The notes under the pieces were generated by a model, which saw only the letters and a list, made by a program, of their open reading frames with translations, was not told where the DNA came from and made no database searches. A stretch of 64,000 nt of DNA from the NCBI RefSeq assembly GCF_013466985.1, contig NZ_CP059164.1, forward strand, positions 4,101,001 through 4,165,000, written 5' to 3'. Both the position numbers and the translations under genes were made by a program. Numbering within the stretch: the stretch's first letter is position 1; each line of letters opens with the position of its first letter. Shown in pieces: positions 1 to 9,232 of this stretch. The stretch comes from Nocardioides ungokensis (GTDB lineage: Bacteria; Actinomycetota; Actinomycetes; Propionibacteriales; Nocardioidaceae).

Positions 1-1
1 C

Positions 2-676
2 ATGCCGTGGTACGAAGGCCCGTCGCTCATGCACCACCTCGAGCACGTACACGTCGCCTCGGACCGTGACCTCGTCGACGTCCGCTTCCCGGTGCAGTAC
101 GTCGTGCGCCCGAAGTCCGACGAGCACCACGACTACCGCGGCTACGGCGGCCAGGTCGCCGGCGGCGTCCTCAAGCCCGGCGACGAGGTCGTCGTGCTGC
201 CCAGCGGCATGACCTCGAAGATCCAGGGCATCGACCTCCACGACAAGGAGCTCGCCGAGGCCTACCCGCCCATGTCGGTGACGGTGCGCCTCGAGGACGA
301 CGTCGACGTCTCGCGCGGCGACATGATCGCCCGCCCGGCGAACGCGCCCAAGCCGAGCCAGGACATCGACGCGATGATCTGCTGGATGACCAACGAGCCG
401 CTACGCCCGCGCCAGAAGCTCGCCATCAAGCACACCACGCGCACTGCCCGGGCCCTGGTCAAGGACGTGCAGTACCGCCTGGACGTCAACACGCTGCACC
501 GCGACCAGGAGACCAAGGAGCTCGGCCTCAACGAGATCGGCCGCGTCCAGCTGCGCACCACGGTGCCGCTGCTGTGCGACCCGTACTCGAAGAACCGCAC
601 CACCGGCTCCTTCATCCTGATCGACGAGGCCACAGGCGTCACCGTCGGCGCAGGCATGATCAACAGCGGCAGCTGA
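2..676 (+). CDS. cysN: Sulfate adenylyltransferase subunit 1, C-terminal part (5' truncated by window edge)
   Basis: The large GTPase subunit of ATP sulfurylase couples GTP hydrolysis to formation of adenosine 5'-phosphosulfate in the first step of sulfate assimilation. The visible 224 residues start inside the family motif MPWYEGPSL. They cover the EF-Tu-like beta-barrel domains that follow the G domain, which lies outside the window. The protein ends at VGAGMIN-SGS with no fused APS kinase domain, so this is CysN and not a CysNC/NodQ fusion. The reading frame is open to the window edge, so the first Met is internal. cysD is expected just upstream. manA follows at once on the same strand. 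Confidence 0.93.
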   Translation: MPWYEGPSLMHHLEHVHVASDRDLVDVRFPVQYVVRPKSDEHHDYRGYGGQVAGGVLKPGDEVVVLPSGMTSKIQGIDLHDKELAEAYPPMSVTVRLEDDVDVSRGDMIARPANAPKPSQDIDAMICWMTNEPLRPRQKLAIKHTTRTARALVKDVQYRLDVNTLHRDQETKELGLNEIGRVQLRTTVPLLCDPYSKNRTTGSFILIDEATGVTVGAGMINSGS

Positions 677-690
677 GCGGAGCGCTTGCT

Positions 691-1941
691 CTGAGCGTCT
701 ACCGCCTCCAGAACCCCACGCGTGCCTACGCGTGGGGTTCTGTGTCTCACATCCCCCGCCTGCTCGGCGTCGAGCCGACCGGCGAGCCGGTCGCCGAGAT
801 GTGGATCGGCGCGCACCCGGCCGACCCGTCAGTGCTGCCCGACGGCCGCCCTCTCGACGGGGCCATCGGCGCCGAGCCTGACGCGTTCCTCGGCCCGGAG
901 CTGCGCAGACGATTCGGCGACCGCCTGCCCTTCCTGATGAAGCTGCTGGCCGCAGGTGAGCCGCTGTCCCTCCAGGTCCATCCGACGAGCCAGCGGGCCC
1001 AGATCCGCTTCGAGGAGCAAGAAGCCGCCGGTATTCCCTTGGGGGCGCCGGAGCGCAGCTACCAGGACCGGTCCCACAAGCCTGAGCTGATCTACGCCCT
1101 CACCCGCTTCGAGGGGCTCGCCGGCTTCCGGGATCCCGCCAGGAGTGCCGTCATCCTGCGTGGCCTCGGCCTGCCCTGGCTCGCCGTCATCGCGACCCGC
1201 ATCGAGAGCGCCGCATCCCCCTTCCAGGAGCTGCGTGCCGTCGTCACCGAGCTGCTGGCGACGCCGGAGCCGCTGCTCAGCCACCGGTTAGGGCAGCTGC
1301 GCGTGGCCGCGGTGGCTGCGGAGCAGCACCTTCACACCACGACCGCCGGCCGCCGTGACCGCAGCCCGGATCCGAGCGCGGTGGAGCGTGAGTCCATCCG
1401 CGTCTACGCCGCCCTGCCGACGCTGATCGACCGCTATCCGCACGATGCCGGGGTGCTGGTCACCCTGCTGCTCAACCACGTCGTCCTCGCGGCCGGCGAG
1501 GCGATGTTCATCGACGCAGGCGTCATCCACGCCTACACCTCGGGCTTCGGCGTCGAGGTGATGGCCTCGTCTGACAACGTGCTGCGCGCGGGTCTTACGC
1601 CCAAGCACGTCGACGTGCCGGAGCTCCTGGAGATCACGAACTTCACGCCGATCCCGCCGCCGCTCTGGCTGCCCTCTGCGAGCGGCCGGGGAACCAGCGA
1701 CGAGGATGCGGCGCGCTTCCAGCCGCCGGTCGCGGAGTTCGAGCTCTACGTCGGCCGGCCGGAGCACGTCGGCCCGATGGCGGGCCCCCGCGCCGTTCTC
1801 GTGCTGGAGGGCACGGTCGACGTGACCACTGCGGGGCGCTGCGAACCGCTTCACGCCGGCGAGGTGCTCTTCGTCGGTCACCAAGAACGGGCGCTCCTGG
1901 CTGGCGACGCCCGCGTTGCGGTCGCCTCGGTCCCGGCCTGA
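691..1941 (+). CDS. manA: Mannose-6-phosphate isomerase, class I
   Basis: ManA interconverts fructose-6-phosphate and mannose-6-phosphate, feeding GDP-mannose and hence the gmd/fcl pair encoded next door. About 416 residues. The N-terminus YRLQNPTRAYAWGS, the metal site around QVHP (near residue 98) and the type I signature ending SDNVLRAGLTPK (near 294-306) identify it. Family homology begins at YRLQNP and no ATG or GTG lies nearby in frame. I therefore place the start at CTG 691, which has GGAG at 679-682 with an 8-nt spacer. The start is uncertain, and a GTG at 574 would run far into cysN. A perfect 13-bp inverted repeat lies in the first codons. Confidence 0.85.
   Translation: MSVYRLQNPTRAYAWGSVSHIPRLLGVEPTGEPVAEMWIGAHPADPSVLPDGRPLDGAIGAEPDAFLGPELRRRFGDRLPFLMKLLAAGEPLSLQVHPTSQRAQIRFEEQEAAGIPLGAPERSYQDRSHKPELIYALTRFEGLAGFRDPARSAVILRGLGLPWLAVIATRIESAASPFQELRAVVTELLATPEPLLSHRLGQLRVAAVAAEQHLHTTTAGRRDRSPDPSAVERESIRVYAALPTLIDRYPHDAGVLVTLLLNHVVLAAGEAMFIDAGVIHAYTSGFGVEVMASSDNVLRAGLTPKHVDVPELLEITNFTPIPPPLWLPSASGRGTSDEDAARFQPPVAEFELYVGRPEHVGPMAGPRAVLVLEGTVDVTTAGRCEPLHAGEVLFVGHQERALLAGDARVAVASVPA
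711..740 (+). terminator. Perfect 13-bp stem-loop inside the manA 5' coding region
   Basis: GAACCCCACGCGT (711-723) and its exact complement (728-740) flank a 4-nt loop, 35 bases after the cysN stop. The arms encode the conserved NPTRAYAWGS stretch of ManA. It could stop cysN transcripts or limit ribosome entry on manA. No T-tract follows, so a terminator role is only a guess. Confidence 0.35.
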
Positions 1942-1944
1942 GGC

Positions 1945-2919
1945 CTACCCGGCTTCCCGCAGGTGCCCGACGTGCTCGCGATACCACGCCACGGTGGACT
2001 CCAGGCCCTCGCGTAGGCCGATCTGTGACTCCCAGCCGATCTCGCGGAGCCTGGAGACGTCCAGGAGTTTCTGGGGAGTCCCGTCGGGCTTGCTGGTGTC
2101 CCAGAGGGTCTCGCCCTCATAGCCCACGACCTCGGCCACCAGGTGAGCGATCTCCCTGATGGTGGCATCTCGTCCGGTGCCGACGTTGACCTGCGCTGCG
2201 CCGTCGTAGTTCTCGAGCAGGTAGAGGCAGGCCGCGGCCATGTCGTCCACGTGCAGGAACTCGCGCCTCGGGGTCCCGGTGCCCCAGTTCGTGACCGAGG
2301 ACAACCCGGCCTGCTTTGCCTCGTCGTAGCGGCGGATGAGCGCGGGAAGGACGTGGCTGCCGGTCGGAGAGAAGTTGTCTCCGGGCCCGTAGAGGTTCGT
2401 CGGCATCGCGGAGATCCACGGGCGACCGTATTGCCGGCGCACGGACTGCACGCCAAGGATGCCTGCGATCTTGGCGATCGCGTAGGCGTCGTTGGTGGGC
2501 TCGAGATGACCGGTCAGCAGCGAGTCCTCGCGGATCGGCTGCGGAGCCAGCTTGGGGTAGATGCACGAGGAGCCGAGGAAGAGCAGCCGCTCGGTGCCGT
2601 ACTCCAGGGCCGCGTCCATGACGTTGGTCTGGATACGGAGGTTCTCGGAAAGGAAGTCGACCGGGTAGGAGTTGTTGGCCAGGATCCCGCCAACCTTGGC
2701 GGCGGCGAGGACGACGTACTGCGGCCTGGCGTCGGCCATAAAGTCGAAGACCGCGCCGCGATCACGCAGGTCGAGCTCGCCGGACGTGCGCCCGATCAGC
2801 CCCTTGTGGCCGGCACCCTCGAGCGCACGCCAGATGGCACCGCCGACGAGGCCGCGGTGCCCGGCGATGTAGAACGGCGCATCGTGGTCAAGCGGTCGAC
2901 TGTTCGTCGCCTCCGTCAT
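1945..2919 (-). CDS. fcl: GDP-L-fucose synthase (GDP-4-keto-6-deoxy-mannose epimerase/reductase)
   Basis: The enzyme epimerises and reduces the Gmd product to GDP-L-fucose with NADPH. At 324 residues it has normal family length. The dinucleotide loop GHRGLVGG (20-27), the SSC motif (117-119) and the catalytic Tyr146-x3-Lys150 pair of extended SDRs are all visible. Its ATG overlaps the gmd stop by 4 nt (ATGA), so the two are translationally coupled. It is convergent with manA, with only 3 nt between the stops. The pair marks a fucose-containing surface glycan, which is unusual enough in an actinomycete to support acquisition of the block. Confidence 0.93.
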   Translation of the reverse strand: MTEATNSRPLDHDAPFYIAGHRGLVGGAIWRALEGAGHKGLIGRTSGELDLRDRGAVFDFMADARPQYVVLAAAKVGGILANNSYPVDFLSENLRIQTNVMDAALEYGTERLLFLGSSCIYPKLAPQPIREDSLLTGHLEPTNDAYAIAKIAGILGVQSVRRQYGRPWISAMPTNLYGPGDNFSPTGSHVLPALIRRYDEAKQAGLSSVTNWGTGTPRREFLHVDDMAAACLYLLENYDGAAQVNVGTGRDATIREIAHLVAEVVGYEGETLWDTSKPDGTPQKLLDVSRLREIGWESQIGLREGLESTVAWYREHVGHLREAG

Positions 2920-3962
2920 CGAAGCTCGTCCAGCGACGGCCAGCCCTCGAGCTTCGGCTGGTCGATCCAGCTCTTGCCCTCGTGCTTGAGGGCCTCGATG
3001 TCGGCATCGACCATGATCCGGGCCAGCTCGTCAGTCTGGACCACAGGCTTCCAGCCGAGATTGCGCTCGGCCTTGCTGGCGTCGCCGATCAGGGCGTCGA
3101 CCTCGGTGGGGCGCAGGTAGCGCTCGTCGAAGCGGACGTGCTTCTCCCAGTCCAGACCGGCGTGCTCGAAGGCCGTGACGACGAAGTCGCGGACGGTGAA
3201 GTTGCCGCCGGTGGCGAGGACGTAGTCGTCGGGCTCGTCGGCCTGCAGCATCCGCCACATGCCCTCGACGTACTCGGGTGCGTAGCCCCAGTCGCGGATC
3301 GAGTCGAGGTTGCCCATGTAGACGTAGTCGTCCAGGCCGGCCTGGATGCGGGCGACCGCGCGGGTCACCTTGCGCGTCACGAAGGTCTCGCCGCGGCGTG
3401 GGGACTCGTGGTTGAAGAGGATGCCGTTGACGGCGAACATCCCGTAGCCCTCGCGGTAGTTCCTCGTCACCCAGTAGGCGTAGACCTTCGCGGCGCCGTA
3501 GGGCGAGCGGGGGTAGAACGGGGTCTCCTCGTTTTGCGGCGGCGGGGTCGCGCCGAACATCTCCGAGCTCGATGCCTGGTAGTAGCGGCACTGGATCCCC
3601 GCCATGCGCACGGCTTCGAGGAGGCGCATGGCGCCGATGCCGGTGGTGTCACCGGTGTGCTCGGGCTCGTCGAAGCTCACTCGCACGTGGGACTGGGCGG
3701 CGAGGTTGTAGACCTCGTCGGGGTTGATCTCGTGCAGCAGCGTCACCAGACGCGCACCATCCGAGAGGTCACCGTAGTGGAGGAAGAGCTTGGCCTCCGG
3801 GTCGTGTGGGTCGACGTAGAGGTGGTCGATGCGGGAGGTGTTGAACGTGGAGGCACGACGGATCAGCCCGTGCACCTCGTAGCCCTTGCCGAGCAGCAGC
3901 TCCGCCAGGTACGACCCGTCCTGCCCCGTGATGCCCGTGATGAGGGCGCGCTTCGTCGCCAT
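2916..3962 (-). CDS. gmd: GDP-mannose 4,6-dehydratase
   Basis: Gmd converts GDP-D-mannose to GDP-4-keto-6-deoxy-D-mannose, the first committed step to GDP-fucose. At 348 residues it has the NADP-binding loop [10 protein letters not shown] (10-19), the SSSEMFG stretch (131-137) carrying the catalytic Ser/Glu, and Tyr155-x3-Lys159. The ATG at 3962 has GGAGG about 9 nt upstream. It lies just after the WcaI-like transferase, and its stop overlaps the fcl start. A second, more divergent gmd-family gene sits at 20756-21778. Confidence 0.95.
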   Translation of the reverse strand: MATKRALITGITGQDGSYLAELLLGKGYEVHGLIRRASTFNTSRIDHLYVDPHDPEAKLFLHYGDLSDGARLVTLLHEINPDEVYNLAAQSHVRVSFDEPEHTGDTTGIGAMRLLEAVRMAGIQCRYYQASSSEMFGATPPPQNEETPFYPRSPYGAAKVYAYWVTRNYREGYGMFAVNGILFNHESPRRGETFVTRKVTRAVARIQAGLDDYVYMGNLDSIRDWGYAPEYVEGMWRMLQADEPDDYVLATGGNFTVRDFVVTAFEHAGLDWEKHVRFDERYLRPTEVDALIGDASKAERNLGWKPVVQTDELARIMVDADIEALKHEGKSWIDQPKLEGWPSLDELR

Positions 3963-3968
3963 GCCTGA

Positions 3969-5219
3969 CTAACCTCCATGCTTTTGTCGGTGCAGTGCTC
4001 GCACCCATTCGTCGTACGCGTCGAGCGCGACGTCTTCTGACAGAACCTTGTCACAGTAGGTGGGACCGCTGCTGCCGAGCTCACGCAGGGTCAAGGGATC
4101 GTTACGCAGCGAGACCACGCACGAAACAAGAGCGGCCGGATCCCCCGGCTCGACCCGGACACCGGCCCCGGCCGCGTCCACCTCTTCGGCGGTCGTGCTC
4201 GTCGCCTCCGTCGCGGCGATGACCGCGGTGCCACTAGAGAAGTAGGACGTCAGCTTGCTGGGGACGGCCATCTCGTTGAGGCCGACCCGCTCGTTGACGA
4301 GCAGGGCGTCGGCCGCGCGGAGGGCCCTCCCGAAGTCTTCGTCGGGGAGCGGATCGAGGAACTCGATCGTCGACACGCCCACCGCCTGCGCCTGCAGCGC
4401 GGCGCGCTGGCCACCGTCGCCCATCAGGACGAACCGCAGCGACTGTCCCTGCTCCTGCGCGAGCCGGGCGGCGGCGACGACGTTGCCGAGGTCCTGCTTC
4501 TCCCCCATGGCGCCGGCATGCAGGACGATGGTCTCGTCCTCGCGCCAGCCCATCCGTGTCCGGAAGGCGGGCTCGTCGAAGGGCTCGACGGGCTTGATGT
4601 GGGTCCAGTTCCTGATCACGGCGACCCGCTGGGGGTCGGCGTCGAGGTGCTGAACCGCGCGACGCTTGAAACGGTCGTGGATGACTGCGACGCCGTCGAC
4701 GCGGCGCGCCACCAGCGACTCCAGCCGAGTGAAGACGCGGACTACGGCGGAGCCACCGCTGTCGGTCTCTCCCACGCCGGCGGAGTAGAGGTCCTGCATG
4801 ACGACCCCGACAGCTGGCCGGCGGCGGCCGACCTTGGCGCGGGCAGCGGCCATGGCCGTCGAGAGCAGCGCGGGGCTGAGGCAGATCACAACGTCCGGCC
4901 GGCCCCAGCGACGGGCGAGGAGCCGGGTCCCGAAGGAGACCTCCGAGAGCGCCCGCGGCAGCCCGGTCGGCGGGTTGGGCACAAAGTGCCGAAGCCGGGT
5001 GATCGGAACGCCATCAAGTACCTCGTGGCGCGTGACGATCGAGCGGTGCTCGGGGTCGAGCTGCCACTGCGGGTAGTGGGGGAACGTCGTGATCACGCGG
5101 ACCTGGTGCCCACGTGCGGCGAGACCACGACACATGGCGGCCGTGTACGGCGCGATGCCCGTCGGCTCGGGGGCATAGTTCACCCCGAGAACGGTGATCC
5201 TCAGACCAGTCGTGCCCAT
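3969..5219 (-). CDS. WcaI-like GT4 glycosyltransferase
   Basis: A GT-B family 4 glycosyltransferase of about 416 residues that most resembles WcaI, the colanic acid fucosyltransferase-type enzyme. The N-terminal loop has GVNYAPEPTGIAPYT. The C-terminal half carries the LHAGAMGEKQ strand and an E-x-n-E-like donor site in NERVGLNEMAVPSK. It transfers a sugar to a lipid-linked oligosaccharide at the inner membrane face. The donor may be GDP-fucose, because gmd and fcl follow on the same strand 6 nt downstream; that is inference. The ATG at 5219 has GGGGGA 9 nt upstream, and a GTG at 5225 is the alternative start. Confidence 0.85.
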   Translation of the reverse strand: MGTTGLRITVLGVNYAPEPTGIAPYTAAMCRGLAARGHQVRVITTFPHYPQWQLDPEHRSIVTRHEVLDGVPITRLRHFVPNPPTGLPRALSEVSFGTRLLARRWGRPDVVICLSPALLSTAMAAARAKVGRRRPAVGVVMQDLYSAGVGETDSGGSAVVRVFTRLESLVARRVDGVAVIHDRFKRRAVQHLDADPQRVAVIRNWTHIKPVEPFDEPAFRTRMGWREDETIVLHAGAMGEKQDLGNVVAAARLAQEQGQSLRFVLMGDGGQRAALQAQAVGVSTIEFLDPLPDEDFGRALRAADALLVNERVGLNEMAVPSKLTSYFSSGTAVIAATEATSTTAEEVDAAGAGVRVEPGDPAALVSCVVSLRNDPLTLRELGSSGPTYCDKVLSEDVALDAYDEWVRALHRQKHGG

Positions 5220-5261
5220 GGGCACATTTCCCCCAAAAGGTCGATGACGTAGGGGACAGCC

Positions 5262-5267
5262 TAGGAT
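5262..5267 (+). promoter_or_regulatory. Probable -10 box for a leaderless wcaF-like transcript
   Basis: TAGGAT lies 7 nt before the GTG at 5275, with no ribosome binding site between. This is the spacing expected when transcription starts at or next to the start codon, as is common in actinomycetes. Confidence 0.45.
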
Positions 5268-5274
5268 CTAACCC

Positions 5275-5817
5275 GTGTCCGTCCCGAATCGAGACCTTTC
5301 CGGCTTCACCGGTGCCGGCTATGACATCGGTCGTGGGAAGCTCACGCAGGTCCTGTGGTTGGCCGTCTCCGGCAGCGTGTTCATGCGCTGGTGGTGCCCC
5401 GCTTCGGTCCGCGTCGCCATCCTTCGCGCCTTCGGCGCGCAGATCGGCGACGGGGTCCTCGTACGGCACCGGGTGCGCATCCACTGGCCGTGGAAGCTCA
5501 CCGTCGGCGACAACACCTGGATCGGCGAGGGTGCCTGGATCCTCAACCTCGAGCCAGTCACGATCGGCGCCAACGTGTGCATATCGCAAGACGCCTTCCT
5601 GTGCACTGGGAGCCATGACCGGCGCTCCCCCACGTTCGAGTTCGACAACGCCCCCATCTCGATCGGCGATGGCGCTTGGGTCGCCGCACGGGCCACGGTC
5701 TTGCGTGGCGTTTCGATTGGGGAAGGCGCGACAGTTGGTGCCGGGTCTCTAGTTGTCCGTGATGTCGCCGACGGTTCATTGATCGCGAATGCGGCAGTTC
5801 ACCGAGGACAGTCATGA
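5275..5817 (+). CDS. WcaF-like polysaccharide O-acetyltransferase
   Basis: A left-handed beta-helix (hexapeptide repeat) acetyltransferase of 180 residues that acetylates sugars of the repeat unit using acetyl-CoA. Hexapeptide-type turns (IGDGVLVRH, IGEGAWIL, IGANVCIS, IGDGAWVA) run from about residue 55 to 165. The catalytic His is in CTGSHD. The N-terminal GRGKLTQVLW region matches the WcaF subgroup. The gene is divergent from the WcaI-like transferase, and its stop overlaps the next glycosyltransferase by ATGA. The GTG start is supported by the TAGGAT box just upstream. Confidence 0.85.
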   Translation: MSVPNRDLSGFTGAGYDIGRGKLTQVLWLAVSGSVFMRWWCPASVRVAILRAFGAQIGDGVLVRHRVRIHWPWKLTVGDNTWIGEGAWILNLEPVTIGANVCISQDAFLCTGSHDRRSPTFEFDNAPISIGDGAWVAARATVLRGVSIGEGATVGAGSLVVRDVADGSLIANAAVHRGQS

Positions 5818-6962
5818 AGATCCTTCACGTTGCGACGCTTTTGAGTCCCGACGGGGCATATGGCGGCCCCGTTCGAGTCGCAGAGCATCTGACGACGGAA
5901 CTAGCAGCTCGTGGCCACGAGGTCGAATTGGCCGCCTCGTTTCGAGGATTCGACACGGCACCCACGAGGGCTGGCGACGTCCCACTGCGACTGAAGCGCG
6001 GGGTTCAGGCGGTCCCGGGTATTGGATTCGCAGGATGGTCGTCCCCGCGACTTCTCTTCTGGGCGCTTCGTAATATTCGTAAGTTCGACCTCGTCCATAT
6101 TCACATGGCCAGAGATCTAGTTACGCTGCCCATCGCCATTGTCGCCCTTATTCTTCGAGTGCCGTTCGTGATTCAGACGCACGGGATGATTGACGCGAGC
6201 GACAACCCTCTAAGCAGGCCGCTAGACCTCATTCTCACGATCCCTGTGCTCCTGCGCGCGAGAGCGGTTTGCTACCTGACTCCAAGGGAACGGCGGGACC
6301 TGCAGGCTGTCGCTGGCACTGAACTGCGACTCATCCACCTCCCCAACGGCGTCCCACGCGCACCCGAATCCGCCGCTTCCGGGGACGCTGAGGTCTTGTT
6401 CTTGGCGCGCCTGCACGAACGTAAGCGTCCCCTGATCTTCGCTCAGGCAGCGGTCGACCTCCAGGCCGCTCATCCCAGCACCCGGTTCACGATGGTTGGC
6501 CCCGACGAAGGCTCGGGCGAAGACGTTCGACGTCTTATCGACGAGTTTGGGGCGGGACTCTTGAGTTGGGAAGGCGCTGTCGCACCGGCGGAATCTCTGG
6601 CAAGGATGCAGCACGCCTCTATCTATGTCTTGCCGTCCGTCGACGAACCCTTTCCCATGACCGTTCTTGAAGCGCTTTCCATAGGCCTTCCGGTCGTGGT
6701 GACGCGCTCATGCGGGCTCGCGAGTGAGATTGATAGCGCGCAGGCGGGTGTCGTGGTTGACGACGACGACGTTGCTCAGGTCGCGAGTGCCATTGACCTA
6801 CTGTTGTCCAACGCGGCGCTGCGAAACGCCATGTCCCTAAACGCTCGAAGCCTCTCCACCTCCCGCTTCAGTCTCGATGTGGTCGGCGAGCGTCTGGTGG
6901 AGATCTACGGGCTGGCGCTCAACTCTGTCCCTCTTCCCGCACCTTCAGACCCGCTATCCTGA
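5814..6962 (+). CDS. GT4 family glycosyltransferase
   Basis: A 382-residue GT-B glycosyltransferase. The N-terminal acceptor domain opens KILHVATLLSPDGAYGGP. The C-terminal donor domain has the retaining-GT4 signature DEPFPMTVLEALSIGLPVV with its E-x7-E pair. It presumably adds one sugar to the lipid-linked repeat unit; donor and acceptor are unknown. It is coupled to the acetyltransferase by a 4-nt overlap. Codon use is visibly less GC-rich than in the flanking housekeeping genes. Its 3' end overlaps the convergent flippase gene by 58 bp. Confidence 0.88.
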   Translation: MKILHVATLLSPDGAYGGPVRVAEHLTTELAARGHEVELAASFRGFDTAPTRAGDVPLRLKRGVQAVPGIGFAGWSSPRLLFWALRNIRKFDLVHIHMARDLVTLPIAIVALILRVPFVIQTHGMIDASDNPLSRPLDLILTIPVLLRARAVCYLTPRERRDLQAVAGTELRLIHLPNGVPRAPESAASGDAEVLFLARLHERKRPLIFAQAAVDLQAAHPSTRFTMVGPDEGSGEDVRRLIDEFGAGLLSWEGAVAPAESLARMQHASIYVLPSVDEPFPMTVLEALSIGLPVVVTRSCGLASEIDSAQAGVVVDDDDVAQVASAIDLLLSNAALRNAMSLNARSLSTSRFSLDVVGERLVEIYGLALNSVPLPAPSDPLS

Positions 6963-8197
6963 GGCCGATTGCCACGCTGCGCGCGCGGGCCCCTGATCTG
7001 CGACTGCCAAGCAATGCACGTGTGAACGGCGACAGCCACGACGAGACTGGCAGCGACCGCCACTAGCCCAGCGTCCAATGACACGACGACGAACAGGCCG
7101 ACCGCGGCCGCAACTACGTACACAACCCTCGCTAGCAGCACTTGCCCGAACATTTGGCGCGCCTTGAGTAGGGCAATGGGCACCGCCGCGGTCGCCCAGA
7201 GGACGTACTCGGCACTGGTGATTGGGATGATCTTCCTTGCGCCACCCCAAGACTGTCCCAAGATCTCGACGCCAATGCTGGGAGGCAGCAGAGAAAGGAG
7301 AGTTCCCCAAGCAATCACGACGGACCCCAGAGAAAGCAGCAGCCATAGGGAGATCTTCCGCTGTTGCCTCATTGTTCGCCTAGAGAGCTCCGGCACGAGG
7401 ACAAGTTGGATTGCCGAAAAGAGGACGGCGAGCGGACCGATCAGCATGTTCGCACCCCGAAGGGCGGCAACATCAGCCAGACTCAGGAATTTAGCAGTGC
7501 TGATGGAGACCAACAGCGCAACCGACCCCCCGAGCGACCCGTCGAGAATGAGACGCACCACGTCGACCCTGCGCGACCTGAGCCAGATCCCAAGTCCCCT
7601 CATTCGAATCCTGGGGCGCAGTCGAACCACGAGAAATATCAGCGCGGCCGCACACCCGCCGAGCCACAGCAGTATGTATGTGGAGGCGCTGAACGCAACC
7701 CGCGCCGAAAGCAAATCCAGTGATAGAGGCAATGCCAGGATGACCAACCAGAGGCCATCGGACCATAGTGCGTCACCGGCCCTCTGAAAGCTCACCGCGG
7801 CGAATCTCAGCAGGTCCTGCGCGACGACGAGTGGCCCCAGCAATGCGAGGGCGAGGAAAGACGGCGGCAACTCAATAGTCACGACAGACCCGTAAGCGGC
7901 AGCACAGATCACCGAGCCAATCGCAGCAAACAACAAGCCAGCCGTGAAGATGCTGCGAGCCTCAAGAGCGTCGAAGCCATCGTCACATGAGCCCCGGACA
8001 GCGATGAGAGTTCCCCAGCACGCCCGAGCCAAGCCGACGACGAAGACAACCATGGCTAGAAGCACTGCGAAGGATCCGTACACCTCCTGCGAGGACGTCC
8101 GCGCAACAGCAACCACCAGTGCCACGTTGGTCACACTCGAAGCGGCCTGGTCGGCTACGCCGAGGACGACTCGGAGTGGAGGTTTACGCCGAATCAT
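6905..8197 (-). CDS. Wzx-like polysaccharide flippase (MOP superfamily)
   Basis: A 430-residue polytopic membrane protein with about 12 hydrophobic segments and basic loops, matching oligosaccharide flippases of the MOP (Wzx/MviN-like) superfamily. It would move the lipid-linked repeat unit across the membrane. No sequence motif beyond hydrophobicity pattern and context proves the assignment. The start at ATG 8197 overlaps the end of the upstream GT14 frame by 14 nt. The 3' end overlaps the convergent glycosyltransferase by 58 bp. GC content is lower than the backbone. Confidence 0.75.
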   Translation of the reverse strand: MIRRKPPLRVVLGVADQAASSVTNVALVVAVARTSSQEVYGSFAVLLAMVVFVVGLARACWGTLIAVRGSCDDGFDALEARSIFTAGLLFAAIGSVICAAAYGSVVTIELPPSFLALALLGPLVVAQDLLRFAAVSFQRAGDALWSDGLWLVILALPLSLDLLSARVAFSASTYILLWLGGCAAALIFLVVRLRPRIRMRGLGIWLRSRRVDVVRLILDGSLGGSVALLVSISTAKFLSLADVAALRGANMLIGPLAVLFSAIQLVLVPELSRRTMRQQRKISLWLLLSLGSVVIAWGTLLSLLPPSIGVEILGQSWGGARKIIPITSAEYVLWATAAVPIALLKARQMFGQVLLARVVYVVAAAVGLFVVVSLDAGLVAVAASLVVAVAVHTCIAWQSQIRGPRAQRGNRPQDSGSEGAGRGTELSASP

Positions 8198-9096
8198 GGG
8201 GCAGGCCTAGGAGTGCGGTCGCGACTTTAGGATCCTGCAGGACCGAAACTTTGCGCACGAAGAAGCGCTCCGATGCGATCGCCTGCTCCAAGTCTTGACT
8301 CTGGACATATCCGGCCATGTCCGGTCGCAGCCAGTGAAAGTTCGACAACTTGGACACCTGGATGAACCAATGCTCTCTAGGCCGCGACATTGAGTCTCAC
8401 TCTGCCAGCGCGGGCTTCCATAAATGTAGGTCGGGATCGCCATCTCATCCGGGGCGAAAGAATTTCGCAAGTAATCGAAGCCCCTGCCCGATACTCTGCA
8501 ATGAGCTCATGAGCAAGCTCAACAGGCATGGCCGACCATTGTGAACCAACGACGGGCTCCACTCCGTGAGGAAGTCGCACCTTCGAATGCGCTGTGACGG
8601 CCACGACACCTCTCCGCAACAGTGATGCCGCAGGCGCCAAGCGCGTCTTCTTTCCGTGCCCAATGGGACCATCAAACCAATGTCGTCTCTGAACACGATC
8701 GGCACTCATGTCCGACGCCTGGTCCGGCAAGAGCCGAGCACCTCGACAGTGAACGGCATAGGGAGCGTCTAATAAGAATCGTTCAAACTCTGAGACCGGC
8801 CGCAACGGGAAGCAATGTCCAGAAAGGAATGCGACGTATTCAACTTTTGAATTGGAGAGAAGCAGCAGATCAAGAGATTCGAGCATTGCCTCAACAGCAG
8901 AGAACCCGCCCCAGTGGACGCATTTTGGTTCGGGGTTAACCACGACGTGCCCGCCGAGTTCCACATCTCTCAGCATCCCGCGCCGTAGAGCAGGTCTATC
9001 CACATGGAGAGCGACTGGCGCAGGGGCGAGCCTGACTAACAGTTGATCGAGTGTGGCGGGATCATCGTGCGCTAGGACTACGAACCCGACTCGCAT
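8184..9096 (-). pseudogene. Core-2/I-branching (GT14) glycosyltransferase, broken by two frameshifts
   Basis: The first frame (from ATG 9096, with GAGGGGAAG upstream) reads MRVGFVVLAHDDP and has the GT14 features HVDRPA, HWGGFSAVEA, FLSGHCFPL and GSQW. It leaves frame near 8465, where the expected FAPDEM block continues in a second frame. Near 8390 it shifts again into a third frame (REHWFIQVSKLSNFHWLRPD) ending at 8184. Each shift is repaired by adding one base in a short T or A run. The third frame overlaps the flippase start by 14 nt, which argues it is the true 3' end. It may be an intact gene with sequence errors. The predicted role is adding a branch sugar. Confidence 0.75.
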
Positions 9097-9158
9097 ACGC
9101 AGCTTCCCCTCGACGGGCCGCGCCAAGGCCTGGGATGGTCACCGATCCGGACGCTAGA

Positions 9159-9169
9159 TAGGATAGTCT
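9159..9169 (+). promoter_or_regulatory. Possible promoter of the pyruvyl transferase gene
   Basis: Overlapping TAGGAT (9159-9164) and TAGTCT (9164-9169) -10-like boxes lie about 65-75 nt upstream of ATG 9233, in a short AT-richer patch. A leader with its own ribosome binding site would follow. No convincing -35 was seen. Confidence 0.3.
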
Positions 9170-9232
9170 AGTGATCGATCGTCGGTGCCGGGGGGCGCCG
9201 AATCTCGCCCTCAGAGAAACGGACGGGAAGCT

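Noticed and set aside
8377-8480. Programmed -1 frameshifting in the GT14 gene
   Set aside because: No X-XXY-YYZ slippery heptamer or downstream structure was found at either junction, and two shifts in a row would be needed.
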